Positions 24,775 through 36,629 are shown, counted from the first letter of the stretch. The stretch is DNA of 64,000 bases from Euzebya pacifica (GCF_003344865.1 NZ_CP031165.1:3663910-3727909); one strand, 5' to 3'. Notes: generated by a model from the letters alone, not told the origin. Numbers and translations: made by a program.

Positions 24775-25518
24775 TCAGCGACCCGACCGGCGGGGCATCT
24801 CCCGCTCGAGGGTGTCGGCCAGGGCGGTGTCGTCGGTCACCTGCTGGGCCAGGACGGCCAGGCGCAGGTTGTGGTTCCGGGCGTGGCGGCGGAGCAGGTC
24901 GAAGGCGTCGGCGATCGACAGCTGGCGACGCTCGGCCACGACGCCCTTCGCCTGCTCGATGATGATCCTCGAGTTGAGCACGTCGCTCAGCTGCTGGGCC
25001 AGGGTCTGTGCTTCCTCGGCCGCTCGGGTCTGGAGTATCGCGATCGTGGCGATGTCGGCCAGGGCCTGCGCCGCCAGGATGTCGTTCTCCTCGAGGACGA
25101 CCCGTCGACGGCTGAACAGGTTGAGGGCGCCGAGCATCGTGCCCCGCAGCCGCATGGGGATGGCATGGACCGTGCTGAAGCCGGCGGCGCGTGCTTCGGC
25201 GGCGAACCGTGGCCAGCGATCGACGTCCTCGGCCATGTCGCGGTTCACGATCTGTTCGCCGGTACCCAGGCAGTCCAGGCAGGGCCCCTCCTCGGCCTGG
25301 AGCTGGAAGAGGTCCAGCAGTCGTACCCGGTCGCTGGAGGACGCCATGGTCCGGAGGTCCCCACCCACACCCGCGATCAGCAGGCCTGCCTCGTCGACCT
25401 CGAGCAAGTCCACGCAGCGTGTGGTCAGCAGCGTCAGGAGGTCGACGACGTCGAAATCCGCCACGAGTGTGTCGGCCAGCTCCACCATCGTCCGGGCAAG
25501 CAACGCGTCCATCGTCAT
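24775..25518 (-). CDS. GAF-ANTAR RNA-binding antiterminator
   Basis: 247 residues from ATG 25518, behind GGGAGAG. A longer frame from 25707 would overlap the upstream ANTAR gene and looks non-coding. The GAF domain (about 18-165) has VDEAGLLIAGVGG, EEGPCLDCLGTGE and MRLRGTMLGALNLF. The C-terminal ANTAR (about 175-235) has the three-helix LNSRIIIEQAKGVVAERR signature. ANTAR domains bind paired-hexaloop RNA and prevent termination; the GAF part senses an unknown ligand. It is one of two adjacent, unlike GAF-ANTAR genes. Confidence 0.9.
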   Translation of the reverse strand: MTMDALLARTMVELADTLVADFDVVDLLTLLTTRCVDLLEVDEAGLLIAGVGGDLRTMASSSDRVRLLDLFQLQAEEGPCLDCLGTGEQIVNRDMAEDVDRWPRFAAEARAAGFSTVHAIPMRLRGTMLGALNLFSRRRVVLEENDILAAQALADIATIAILQTRAAEEAQTLAQQLSDVLNSRIIIEQAKGVVAERRQLSIADAFDLLRRHARNHNLRLAVLAQQVTDDTALADTLEREMPRRSGR

Positions 25519-25615
25519 GGCCGCTCTCCCTCCCTGTGGGTCGACGTCGACCCGACATCGACGTTCCTCACGGTAGGCCAAGGACCTCCGCCGCGCACTC
25601 CCGGTTCGTTGAGCA

Positions 25616-26341
25616 TCAGACCTCGTGGGCGTCGTCGTCGAACCGCAGGCGGCGGTCGACGACCGCCTCCGCCACGTCCCGGAGCGGTTGATCGCTGCCG
25701 AACGCATGGGCGCGCAACCGCACCAGCGCCAACGTCAGGGGGATCTCCAGCTGCACGGCAACCATGCCGGCCGCCTGGTGGACGATGGCATGGAGGTCCG
25801 CGCCGATCTCCAGCTCGTGCGCCAGCTGACCGGGGGAGGCCTCCGTCTGGGCGAGCAGCACCGACTGGGCGGCCAGCTCGGCCATGATCGTGCCGTCGCT
25901 CACCTGATCGGGTTCGAGCGCACCCGGCGTGTCACGGTAGGTGCAGACCACCCCCGGGCGGACCAAACCGACCCGCATCGGGAACGCCGCGACCGTGGCG
26001 ACGCCGAGCGAGACCGCTTGGTGCTCGTAGGCGTTGTACCGCGGTTCGTCGCTCCCGAGCTCGGCCTGCACGACGACGCCCTGTTCGTGGGCCTCCACCG
26101 ACGGCCCCTCGCCCAGCAGGTGCTCGAGGGCCTCGAGCTGGCTGGCCACCGGATCGCTGCTCGCCAGCAGCCCGGTCACGACCCCACGTTCCAGCAGGAC
26201 GATGGTCGCCCCGGTGGTGCCCGTCACCTCGGCGGTCACCCGGCACAGCTGGTCGAACGCCGGAGGTGGTCCGCACGCGAGGACCCGTCGCAGGAGCAGC
26301 AGGCGTCGCGACGCACCGTTGTTCACGGGTCTGTCTGCCAA
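25616..26341 (-). CDS. GAF-ANTAR regulator, second copy
   Basis: 241 residues. The GAF domain (about 25-160) includes TGTTGATIVLLERG, HLLGEGPSVEAHEQG and VATVAAFPMRVG. The ANTAR region (about 180-235) reads LHAIVHQAAGMVAVQLE...ALVRLRAHAF, more diverged than the neighbour's but with the same AxGMVA core. The same order of domains as the next gene suggests an old duplication. The 97 bp to the next gene leave room for a separate promoter. RNA targets are unknown. Confidence 0.87.
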   Translation of the reverse strand: MADRPVNNGASRRLLLLRRVLACGPPPAFDQLCRVTAEVTGTTGATIVLLERGVVTGLLASSDPVASQLEALEHLLGEGPSVEAHEQGVVVQAELGSDEPRYNAYEHQAVSLGVATVAAFPMRVGLVRPGVVCTYRDTPGALEPDQVSDGTIMAELAAQSVLLAQTEASPGQLAHELEIGADLHAIVHQAAGMVAVQLEIPLTLALVRLRAHAFGSDQPLRDVAEAVVDRRLRFDDDAHEV

Positions 26342-26464
26342 GACGACTCCGGAACTCGTGTGGTGCGTCGCCCACCGCGACGGACCGGGGCTGCTGACGC
26401 GTCTGCGTCGACCCTACACCCGGGGTGCGGTTCCAGCGGCCGAGGACGGCTCGCGCATATCACG

Positions 26465-26483
26465 GTGAGAAGTTTCTCCTCAC
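26465..26483. promoter_or_regulatory. Imperfect palindrome in an intergenic region
   Basis: In the 205-bp gap between the GAF-ANTAR start (26341) and the GTG at 26547, GTGAG and CTCAC flank an inner GAGAA-GT-TTCTC near-palindrome. It could be an operator or a small hairpin for either divergent gene. No other structure is seen in this gap. Confidence 0.3.
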
Positions 26484-26546
26484 GCATCGTCACAACACTG
26501 TCGGGCGCTCGTTGGGACCGGCAGCATACGCCCTCGAGGAGCCACC

Positions 26547-26888
26547 GTGACCCACCCCACCACCGACGACGCCATCCGCATCCAGCAGGTTGCCGAGGGC
26601 CTGATGCGGATCACCCACGCCGACGTCGCCGCGGAGCAGCTCCGCCGGCTCTACGGCGAGCGCCGCTCCACCGAGGCCCTGCTCTCTCTCGTGGGCGTCG
26701 CGCCGGTCGGCCCGACCGCGACGGTCGACCCGACAGCAACGGTCCGCCCGGCGACGACGGGCGGACCGGCAACGCCGGTCGGCGGGATCGTGGTCGTGCC
26801 CGGCACCCGCCAGCACACGATCGAGCGCCTGCGTCCCGAGTCCAACGGCTGCCGCCGCCGGGGCTCGCGTCCGGTCGACTGGGTCTGA
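26547..26888 (+). CDS. Small hypothetical protein
   Basis: 113 residues, GTG start with GAGGAG six bases upstream. The first half is helical (IRIQQVAEGLMRITHADVAAEQLRRLYGERRSTEALLSLVG). Then comes a Thr/Val/Pro repeat region (about 55-80) encoded by loosely repeated DNA, and a basic C-terminus. Family not recognised. It is divergent from the GAF-ANTAR gene and ends 18 bp before the convergent haloacid dehalogenase. Confidence 0.55.
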   Translation: MTHPTTDDAIRIQQVAEGLMRITHADVAAEQLRRLYGERRSTEALLSLVGVAPVGPTATVDPTATVRPATTGGPATPVGGIVVVPGTRQHTIERLRPESNGCRRRGSRPVDWV

Positions 26889-26906
26889 GCGAGACCCCCC
26901 GGGAGG

Positions 26907-27578
26907 TCAGCGCCCGTCGCCGATGGCCGTGGCCAGCGCGAGCAGGTCGGGCGCCCGCCACGTCGGTGGCTGCAGCAGCGGGTTGTAGGTCTGCCCCGGA
27001 CGGCTGACGAACCCCGACCGCCATCCGCACCGCATCGCGCCCGCGCAGTCCCAGTCGTGGGCGGCAACCATGACGAGGTCCCCCGGCTTCGCACCGAGCT
27101 CGTCCGCGGCATGGGCGTACACCGCCGGGTCGGGCTTGAACCGCAGCGTCGGGTCGACCGACAGGATGCGGTCCAGCAGCACGTCCAGGCCCGCGTGGGC
27201 CAGCTGTGCCTCTGCCGTTGCCTGCCCGGAGTTGGTCAGGGCAACGACCCGATGACCGGCCCCGACGAGGGCCGCGATGCCGTCGACGACATCAGGGTGT
27301 GCCCGGAGCCGACGCATCCCCCCGACGAGGTCGCCGGCCTGTGCGTCCTCCAGCGGCAGCCCCAGGCGGTCGGCGGTGTCCCGCAGGACCGTCCGGGCCA
27401 CGACGCCGAAGTCCTGCCACGTGCCCACCGTGGTCATGACCGTCGATGTGTGGAGCAGCCGGGCGAACCACAGGCGCTTCACCTCCTCGGCGCGTTCGCA
27501 GAACGCCTCCGTGAAGGGACCGTCCAGCCCGGCGAGGTCCAGCAGCGTCTCGTTCACGTCGCACACGATCGTGGCCAT
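26907..27578 (-). CDS. Haloacid dehalogenase, type II (HAD-like hydrolase)
   Basis: 223 residues. The opening CDVNETLLDL is the type II dehalogenase motif I with nucleophile Asp7 and Asn in place of the second phosphatase Asp. LTNSGQATAEAQL (motif II), KPDPAVYAHAADELG with the motif III lysine, and VAAHDWDCAGAMRCGWRSGFVSRPG (motif IV) complete the site. These enzymes hydrolyse L-2-haloacids, though many close relatives have other substrates. Cytosolic. It is divergent from padR across 155 bp. Confidence 0.88.
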   Translation of the reverse strand: MATIVCDVNETLLDLAGLDGPFTEAFCERAEEVKRLWFARLLHTSTVMTTVGTWQDFGVVARTVLRDTADRLGLPLEDAQAGDLVGGMRRLRAHPDVVDGIAALVGAGHRVVALTNSGQATAEAQLAHAGLDVLLDRILSVDPTLRFKPDPAVYAHAADELGAKPGDLVMVAAHDWDCAGAMRCGWRSGFVSRPGQTYNPLLQPPTWRAPDLLALATAIGDGR

Positions 27579-27656
27579 GGCCCGACCCTATGCCGGTCAC
27601 CGCCGGTCGTGTCGGGCGGCAAAGAAACGGTCAAGGGCGTGACGTTCGACATGTTC

Positions 27657-27666
27657 CGATATATCG
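27657..27666. promoter_or_regulatory. Palindrome CGATATATCG, candidate PadR operator or promoter element
   Basis: A perfect 10-bp AT-rich palindrome, standing out in this GC-rich DNA, lies 67 bp upstream of the padR start and 78 bp from the divergent dehalogenase start. PadR proteins usually autoregulate through such AT-rich inverted repeats. It may also overlap a -10 element. Confidence 0.4.
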
Positions 27667-27733
27667 TGATGCCTCGCGAGGGTCGATCCTGCCCCGAGCA
27701 CCAACACGTTCAACAGCACGAAAGGTGGTTGCG

Positions 27734-28417
27734 ATGCACAGCTCATCCATCCCCTACGACGACCCCTGGCGACAGGCCTACGACGCCATGCCGCCCTGGG
27801 TCCGCAAGATGATCGCCATGGCCAGCGATCCCGACCACGACCACGACCACACGCCGCCCCCCGGACGGGGCCGACGGCACCGCCACGGCAGCCCCCCACC
27901 CTTCGACCCGTTCACCATGATGTTCGGTGGCGGCCGGGGTGGACGCGGCGGTCGACGCGGTGGCCCCTGGGGCCGTGGCCCCCGTGCCAGCCGCGGTGAC
28001 ATCCGCGCAGCCATCCTCTCCCTCCTCGCCGAGGAGCCCATGCACGGCTACCAGCTGATGCAGGAGATGTCGGAGCGATCGGGCGGCGTGTGGCGCCCCT
28101 CCCCCGGCTCGGTGTACCCCACCCTGTCCCAGCTGGAGGACGAAGGCCTGGTCGAGGGCGAGAAGGACGGCGGCCGCCGGGTCTTCTCCCTGACCGACGA
28201 CGGCCGCGCCGCCGCCGAAGAGGCCGACGACAGCCCCTGGGACGCCGTCGGCGACACCGCCGACGACCACCTCTCCTCGCTTCGTGAGGAGATCGCCAGC
28301 ACCGCCGGTGCGGTGATGGCCGTGGCCACCAGCGGCGACCCCGACCATGTCGAGGCTGCCAAGGAGATCCTGGCCGACGCACGCAAGGCGCTCTACCGCC
28401 TGCTTGCGGAGGACTGA
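27734..28417 (+). CDS. PadR family transcriptional regulator with His- and Gly/Arg-rich N-terminus
   Basis: 227 residues from ATG 27734, preceded by AAAGGTGG. The N-terminal about 85 residues contain DPDHDHDH and a Gly/Arg-rich run (GGGRGGRGG...RGP), which could bind metal or nucleic acid. The PadR winged helix (about 87-160) has RGDIRAAILSLLAEEPMHGYQLMQEM, PSPGSVYPTLSQLEDEGLV and GGRRVFSLTDDGR. The C-terminus is a dimerisation helix. It is followed by a strong terminator. Probable autoregulator; effector unknown, with metal as one possibility from the His cluster (inference). Confidence 0.9.
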   Translation: MHSSSIPYDDPWRQAYDAMPPWVRKMIAMASDPDHDHDHTPPPGRGRRHRHGSPPPFDPFTMMFGGGRGGRGGRRGGPWGRGPRASRGDIRAAILSLLAEEPMHGYQLMQEMSERSGGVWRPSPGSVYPTLSQLEDEGLVEGEKDGGRRVFSLTDDGRAAAEEADDSPWDAVGDTADDHLSSLREEIASTAGAVMAVATSGDPDHVEAAKEILADARKALYRLLAED

Positions 28418-28440
28418 CACAGCATCCAGCCCACGTGACG

Positions 28441-28470
28441 ACGCCCCCACCTCCGAAGAGGTGGGGGCGT
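28441..28470. terminator. Perfect 13-bp hairpin with CGAA loop
   Basis: ACGCCCCCACCTC and GAGGTGGGGGCGT pair perfectly around CGAA, between the convergent padR gene and the Rho_N-like gene. Confidence 0.85.
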
Positions 28471-28492
28471 CCGCCGTTGCAGGGTCTGTTGG

Positions 28493-29104
28493 CTAGCTCG
28501 TCGCGCTCAGGGCGTCGACCAGCTCGGCCTTGGACATCGTCGACCGTCCGTCGATGTCGGCTGTCGTGGCCATCTCGTACAGCTCGCCCTTGGTCATGTC
28601 CTGCAGCTGGGCGCGGTCGCGAGCCTCCACGACGTTGTCGCCCATGGACTCCGCGGCACGAACCGTGCTGGTGGCGGCCTCACCGGTCATGGTGCCGGCA
28701 GCCTTCACGCGGCTGACGACGCCCTCGGCGTTGCGGCGCAGGGTCGTGACGGCACCCATCCAGCCCTGACGGGCCTGATCGATGTCGGCCTGGGCCCCCG
28801 AGACCTCCTCGGTCTCGCGGATCCGGTCGAGGATCGCCCGACCACGGGCGGCGAAGTCGTCCAGGGTCTCGCCGGCGTCGCCGGTCGTCTGCTTGACGCG
28901 GCTGCCGAGGTGGTCGACCACCTTGTCGAGGGAGTCGCGCATCTGGGCCACGGACTCCTCCAGCTGGCGTGCGAGGTCGTCGGGGAGCTCCTCGCGGCGA
29001 CCGGCCAGGGAACGGGTCTCCTGCAGGGCTCGGTCGGCCGCGCCGATCAGGGCGTAGGCGCTGTAGGACAGGACGTTCGGGCGGGTGCGGGTCGCGGTTG
29101 CCAT
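28493..29104 (-). CDS. Helical protein with C-terminal Rho_N/SAP-like motif
   Basis: 203 residues from ATG 29104. Long amphipathic helices (about 15-150) with LEESVAQMRDSLDKVVDHLGSRVKQ resemble heparin-binding or phasin-like actinobacterial proteins. The C-terminus (about 168-200: LQDMTKGELYEMATTADIDGRSTMSKAELVDAL) is a Rho_N/SAP-type helix-extended-helix, which can bind nucleic acid. Possible role in nucleoid or membrane association; not proven. It has its own terminator and no operon partner. Confidence 0.75.
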   Translation of the reverse strand: MATATRTRPNVLSYSAYALIGAADRALQETRSLAGRREELPDDLARQLEESVAQMRDSLDKVVDHLGSRVKQTTGDAGETLDDFAARGRAILDRIRETEEVSGAQADIDQARQGWMGAVTTLRRNAEGVVSRVKAAGTMTGEAATSTVRAAESMGDNVVEARDRAQLQDMTKGELYEMATTADIDGRSTMSKAELVDALSATS

Positions 29105-29198
29105 GTGGTGATCACATCTCCAGGGGTCGGGGTGACGTTCACCACTAGACGTGTCCGATCCTGCAGTCCTCACACATGTCCACCCGCACGGGGACCGC

Positions 29199-29657
29199 TC
29201 AACGCCCCCGGGACGACCTGGCGAACTCCACGACCGCGGCCGCACCCAGCCCGGCCGCCACCACCCACCAGCGCTGCAGCTCGGGCACGTCGAACGCCGC
29301 GTAGAACAGCGCGCCGCTGGACAGCATCGTCAGGGCGGCCCCCTTCACGACGCCGTCGCCGCGCCCGTCGGCGACGACCTGTGCCACCAGCAACGCGATG
29401 CCGAGCGCAACCATGTAGACGGGCGCCTCACGCCCCGGCAACGGCCCTTCGCGCACCAGCAGGACGGCGGCACCCCAGACGACGAGGACGATCCCGACCG
29501 TCCACGGCCTGGGGTTGGGAAGCGTCGCGGCGGCCAGCAACGCCACGACCCCCACGGCCAGCGGGGTGATGTTCCAGGTCATGTCGAGCGGGCCGCGGGC
29601 GTAGGCCAGCGCGGCAGCACCGATGGCGAGGACGAGGGGCAGGGAGTAGCGGCGCAT
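29199..29657 (-). CDS. Small multi-spanning membrane protein
   Basis: 152 residues with about five hydrophobic segments (about 5-20, 32-48, 53-68, 80-95 and 108-145) and short charged loops. No transporter or enzyme motif is recognised. It lies between the Rho_N-like gene and aconitase on the same strand but separated from both by about 100 bp. Confidence 0.65.
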   Translation of the reverse strand: MRRYSLPLVLAIGAAALAYARGPLDMTWNITPLAVGVVALLAAATLPNPRPWTVGIVLVVWGAAVLLVREGPLPGREAPVYMVALGIALLVAQVVADGRGDGVVKGAALTMLSSGALFYAAFDVPELQRWWVVAAGLGAAAVVEFARSSRGR

Positions 29658-29769
29658 GGTCCCGCCAGCATGTCAGGCCGCCCCGACACGGGCCGAGTCA
29701 GCGACGACCAGCACGAAATCGGGGCCGCCCGGGACTCCCCGGACGACCCCGACTCCTGATCCCGAAGCG

Positions 29770-32559
<2,790 letters not shown>

Positions 32560-32780
32560 GGTGGGGTGTCTCCTGTGCAGTTGCTCGTGGACGGTGATTC
32601 TTGCCGATCCGGATGGCGGATGCGTACTCACAGGGTCGCCCTGAGGTACCGGCTGCCGCATCGGGCATCCGCCATGTGTTGGTGCCCACCCTAACCGTCG
32701 CCCGCACGGGAATCGCCTCGTGGACGTCCTCGGCAGCAACTGAACGGGGCCTGGAAACGGCGTGACGGGTCGGTGCACGA

Positions 32781-32814
32781 CGACGCCGGCGACCCCGAGG
32801 GGGCGCCGGCGTCG
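32781..32814 (-). terminator. Hairpin downstream of the secreted-protein gene
   Basis: CGACGCCGGCG and CGCCGGCGTCG make an 11-bp perfect stem with a 12-nt loop, 42 bp beyond the stop of the minus-strand gene at 32856. Confidence 0.65.
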
Positions 32815-32855
32815 ATCGGTGGTTCGTTCGGAGCGAACGGTCGAGCAGTGCTGAC

Positions 32856-33476
32856 CTAGACGGCCTCCTCCAGGAGGTCGATGGTGAAGTAGCTGTCGCC
32901 GCTCATGCCGAGGTTGTTGACGTTGACGTTGGCGCCGCGCACCGAGACCTTCAGCGTGAACCCGGACACGTGCGTCTGGTGCGCCGTGTCGGGGATGTCG
33001 AAGGTGAAGGTGTGGGTGGCGTTGTCCTGGCCGGCAACCAGGATCTCGGAGGTGCCGGAGCCGAGGGTCACCGGCGGGACGAACGGGCCGCCCGTGGCGA
33101 TCGGGTGGGCCGACAGGGACACGTCGACGACCGACTGGCCGGCGCCGGGGAAGCCGTCCCCGACCCAGGACTCGGCCCGGATGACGACCTCGACCTGCCC
33201 GTCACCGTCGAGGATCAGGTCGTAGGCCTTCGTGGTGGACAGGGAGTCCTCCGCGTCGACGGCCTCGTTGACCGGCAGGCCCCCGATGGTGCCGCAGCCG
33301 TCGTACTCGTCGACCGCCGACCTGTCGTCGAGGTAGAGGTTCTCGGTGGCGCCACACCCCTCGCCACGCAGGTAGAAGGTGTCCTCGATCTTGTCGTAGA
33401 CGGGGTTGGCCATCGCGGCGGGCGCCAGGACGGCCAACGCGAACAGGGCGGCGAGCAATCGGACGGTGGTGGTCAC
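32856..33476 (-). CDS. Secreted hypothetical protein
   Basis: 206 residues. A signal peptide (about 1-23, cleavage after AMA) precedes an acidic beta-rich body. Cys residues in [12 protein letters not shown] and [11 protein letters not shown] may form a disulfide. The C-terminal half ([45 protein letters not shown]) looks like a jelly-roll or immunoglobulin-like sandwich. No family is recognised. It is divergent from the acyl-CoA ligase and has its own terminator. Confidence 0.7.
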   Translation of the reverse strand: MTTTVRLLAALFALAVLAPAAMANPVYDKIEDTFYLRGEGCGATENLYLDDRSAVDEYDGCGTIGGLPVNEAVDAEDSLSTTKAYDLILDGDGQVEVVIRAESWVGDGFPGAGQSVVDVSLSAHPIATGGPFVPPVTLGSGTSEILVAGQDNATHTFTFDIPDTAHQTHVSGFTLKVSVRGANVNVNNLGMSGDSYFTIDLLEEAV

Positions 33477-33657
33477 GGGGTCTCCTGAGGTCTGGCGGCG
33501 CTTGCACGAAGGTGGTGCGACGCGGGTCGGTGGTCACACGTTCGCCAGCACCGGGGCCGGTTCCTGCCTCCTGAACGGGATCCATCACAAATGCGGCGAT
33601 GTGTCATCGAGGGCCGATTACCGACCGGCTGGGTGTGCATGGAAAGCTCCTCCCACG

Positions 33658-35253
33658 ATGTTCGGCCTTCCATCCCTGAGTCCCGGCGAGGTGATCGGCG
33701 GCGTCCGCGCGCTCGTCCGTGCCGGCGTCATCCGGCCGATGCTGCCGCGCCCGTCGCTGCTGGGGATGGTCCTCGAGCTGCCGATGCTGCGACCCAACCT
33801 CGGACTCGCCGTCGCCTTCCAGGCCGGAACGCAGCCCGACGCGGTGGCCGTGATCGACGATCGCGGGATGTTGACCTGGGCGGAGCTCGACAACCGGGTC
33901 ACCCGCCTGGCCAACGCGCTGCTGCAGCACGGCGAGCCCCGAGGTTGTGTGGCGTTCATGGTCCGCAACGGCCGCGAGGCGCTGGAGTGCTACGCCGCAG
34001 GGGGACGATCGGGCCTGGCGCCGGTCCCCCTCAACACCTGGGCGACCGGGAGCGAGATCGGCCGCATCCTCCACATGCAGCGCCCCGCGGTGCTGGTCGT
34101 CGACGAGGAGTTCACCGACGCCGTCGCCCACGCCGTCCGGGACCTCGACGACCCACCCGTCCTGCTGACCATCGGCCCCGGCGGCAGCTACGAGACCGCG
34201 CTGGCCTCGGCGTCCAGCTCCGCACCCTTCGTCCGCGGCACCGGCAAGGTCGTCATCCACACTTCGGGCACCACCGGGGCGCCCAAGGGCGCGGAACGCA
34301 GCGTGGGCACGTCGGGGCTCGGGGCCATGCTGGGGTTCGTCACCAAGGTCCCCCTGCAGCGCGGTGACCGGCTGCTGATCGGCCCGCCGCTGTTCCACGG
34401 CTTCGGCGGTGGCGTCGCCGGCGCAGCCGTGCTCATCGGCGCGACGTCGATCCTGTTCAGGGGCTTCGATCCTGCAGACTTCCAGCGGATCGTCGACGAG
34501 CACGTGGTCGACGCAGCTGCGCTGGTCCCCGTCCAGGTGCGACGGGCGCTGGAGGACGGTGGACCGGGCGGACCCGGCCGCCTGCGGATCATCCTCACCA
34601 GCGGCTCGGCCATGCCCGTGGCCCTGCGCCAGCGGGTCCAGCAGCGCTGGGGTGAGGTGACCTACGACCTGTACGGCTCCACGGAGGCGGGCTGGGTGTC
34701 GATCTCCACCCCGGCGGACTTCCGCGAACGACGCGGGACGGTCGGCCAGCCCGGTCCGGGCATGCACGTGGAGGTCATGGGAGAGGACGGCCGACGGCTG
34801 CCGACGGGTGAGATCGGCAGGCTGCGCGTGACCACCGGGATGGAGTTCGCCGGCTACACCGGCTCCGACACCCACCGCGGGCCGGTGGAGATCGGCGACC
34901 TCGGCTACGTCGACGCCGACGGATACCTGTTCGTGACCGGTCGTGGCGACGAGATGATCGTCTCCGGTGGCGAGAACGTGTATCCCTCGGAGGTCGAGGA
35001 GGTGCTCGAGGCCCATCCCGACATCACCGACCTGGCCGTCATCGGCGTGCCCGACGAGGAGTTCGGGCAGGTGCTGCGCGCCTACGTCGTCGGCGACGTC
35101 GAGCCCGGCGAGGTCCGTGACTGGCTACGGGAGCGGATCGCCCGCTACAAGGTCCCCAAGCGGGTCGTCGTGGTCAGCGAGCTGCCGCGCAACGCCACCG
35201 GCAAGGTCCTCAAGCGGCACCTGCTCCGCGCCGAGCACCCCTCCCTCGGCTGA
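33658..35253 (+). CDS. AMP-dependent acyl-CoA synthetase/ligase
   Basis: 531 residues from ATG 33658. The adenylate-forming P-loop HTSGTTGAPKG begins at residue 201. YGSTEAGW, GDLGYVDADGYLFVTGRGDEMIVSGGENVYPSEVE and PRNATGKVLKR, with the catalytic lysine, complete motifs A3 to A10. The hydrophobic N-terminus is like that of FadD-type fatty-acid ligases of actinobacteria. It activates a carboxylic acid, probably fatty, to its CoA ester. It converges on tyrS; a perfect 14-bp palindrome (35264-35277, TCGCAGCGCTGCGA) lies between them. Confidence 0.92.
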   Translation: MFGLPSLSPGEVIGGVRALVRAGVIRPMLPRPSLLGMVLELPMLRPNLGLAVAFQAGTQPDAVAVIDDRGMLTWAELDNRVTRLANALLQHGEPRGCVAFMVRNGREALECYAAGGRSGLAPVPLNTWATGSEIGRILHMQRPAVLVVDEEFTDAVAHAVRDLDDPPVLLTIGPGGSYETALASASSSAPFVRGTGKVVIHTSGTTGAPKGAERSVGTSGLGAMLGFVTKVPLQRGDRLLIGPPLFHGFGGGVAGAAVLIGATSILFRGFDPADFQRIVDEHVVDAAALVPVQVRRALEDGGPGGPGRLRIILTSGSAMPVALRQRVQQRWGEVTYDLYGSTEAGWVSISTPADFRERRGTVGQPGPGMHVEVMGEDGRRLPTGEIGRLRVTTGMEFAGYTGSDTHRGPVEIGDLGYVDADGYLFVTGRGDEMIVSGGENVYPSEVEEVLEAHPDITDLAVIGVPDEEFGQVLRAYVVGDVEPGEVRDWLRERIARYKVPKRVVVVSELPRNATGKVLKRHLLRAEHPSLG

Positions 35254-35280
35254 CCTGCGCTCCTCGCAGCGCTGCGATGC

Positions 35281-36567
35281 TCAGCCGCCCAACCGCGCCA
35301 GCCAGTAGCGTTTCTTGCCCACCCGCAGGACCAGGGTGGTCGTGGTGGCCAGGTCGTCGGGCGTGAGGGCGCGGTCGGCGTCGTCGACCTTGACGTTGTT
35401 GATGCGGACCCCGCCCTGGTCGACCAGCCGACGCGCCTCACCGTTGGACTTGGCCGCCTCGGCGGTGGTCATCAGCTCGGCGACGGTCATGCCGCTGCCG
35501 ATCGCGTCGGCCGGCAGTGACACCGACGGGGCGGCGGCGAAGGCCTCGGCCAGCACCGCGTCGGACAGGCCCGTGAACGCCTCGTTGCCGAACAGCACCT
35601 CCGTGGCCCGTTCGGCGTCGGCCAACCCCTCCTCGCCGTGGGCGATCCTCGTGGCCTCCACGGCCAGCCGACGCTGGGCGATGCGGCGATGTGGCGCCTG
35701 GGCGTGCTCGGCCATCACGGCCTCGACCTCGTGGAGCTCCAGGAAGGTGAACATGGTCAGGAAGCGCCGCACGTCGTCGTCCGCGGCGTTGATCCAGTAC
35801 TGGAAGTAGGCGTAGGGCGACGTCAGCTCGGCATCCAGCCACACGGCGTTGCCGGCGGACTTGCCGAACTTCGCCCCGCTCGCCGTGGTCAGCAGCGGCC
35901 AGGTCAGTCCGAACGCCCTGCCCCCGTGCATGCGGCCGATCAGGTCGGTCCCGGCGGTGATGTTTCCCCACTGGTCCGACCCGCCCCCCTGCAGCACGCA
36001 GCCCTCGGTCTCGAAGAGGTGGGCGAAGTCGTAGGCCTGCAGCAGCTGGTAGGAGAACTCGGTGAAGCTGATCCCCTGCTCACGGTTCTCCAGCCGACGC
36101 TTGACCGACTCGCGGGCGACCATCTGGTTCACGCTGAAGTAGCGGCCCACGTCACGGAGGAACGGGATGAAGCCGATGTCGCGCAGCCAGTCGTAGTTGT
36201 CGACCAGCAGGCCGTGCTCGGGCTCGGACAGGTCGAGGAACCGCCCCAGCTGCGTCCGGATCCCGTCGAGGTGGGTGGCCAGGACGTCCTCGTCCAGCAC
36301 CTGCCGTTCGTCGTCGCGACCGGAGGGGTCACCGATCCGGCCCGTGCCGCCGCCGGCCAGCGCGATCGGTCGATGCCCCATCCGCTGCAGCCACGCCATC
36401 GCCATGATCCCCACGAGGTTGCCCGCGTGCAGGGAGACCGCGGTCGGGTCGAAGCCGACGTAGAAGGTGACCGGCCCCTCGTCGAACCGGGCCCGGAGGC
36501 CATCCTCGTCGGTGATGTCCTGGACGAAGCCGCGTTCGCGAAGCACGTCCACAGGGTTGGTGCTCAT
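35281..36567 (-). CDS. tyrS: Tyrosyl-tRNA synthetase
   Basis: 428 residues from ATG 36567. The HIGH-equivalent is SLHAGN (about 44-49), the tyrosine site includes GGSDQWGNI, the KMSKS-equivalent is KFGKSAGN (about 231-238) and an S4 RNA-binding domain closes the protein (about 360-425, EARRLVDQGGVRINN). The KFGKS loop is the common bacterial TyrS form. The open frame runs on upstream to 38457, but the sequence before this ATG is antisense to other genes and not coding. Confidence 0.97.
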   Translation of the reverse strand: MSTNPVDVLRERGFVQDITDEDGLRARFDEGPVTFYVGFDPTAVSLHAGNLVGIMAMAWLQRMGHRPIALAGGGTGRIGDPSGRDDERQVLDEDVLATHLDGIRTQLGRFLDLSEPEHGLLVDNYDWLRDIGFIPFLRDVGRYFSVNQMVARESVKRRLENREQGISFTEFSYQLLQAYDFAHLFETEGCVLQGGGSDQWGNITAGTDLIGRMHGGRAFGLTWPLLTTASGAKFGKSAGNAVWLDAELTSPYAYFQYWINAADDDVRRFLTMFTFLELHEVEAVMAEHAQAPHRRIAQRRLAVEATRIAHGEEGLADAERATEVLFGNEAFTGLSDAVLAEAFAAAPSVSLPADAIGSGMTVAELMTTAEAAKSNGEARRLVDQGGVRINNVKVDDADRALTPDDLATTTTLVLRVGKKRYWLARLGG

Positions 36568-36629
36568 GCCGAGGAACGGTAGCGGGCCGGTCCCGCTGTG
36601 CCGAACTCCTCGCGGGCGCGTGGCTGCGC

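Noticed and set aside
32560-32855. Iron-responsive or other RNA element ahead of acnA
   Set aside because: The only strong hairpin (32781-32814) is placed as a terminator of the preceding gene; no conserved loop was found.
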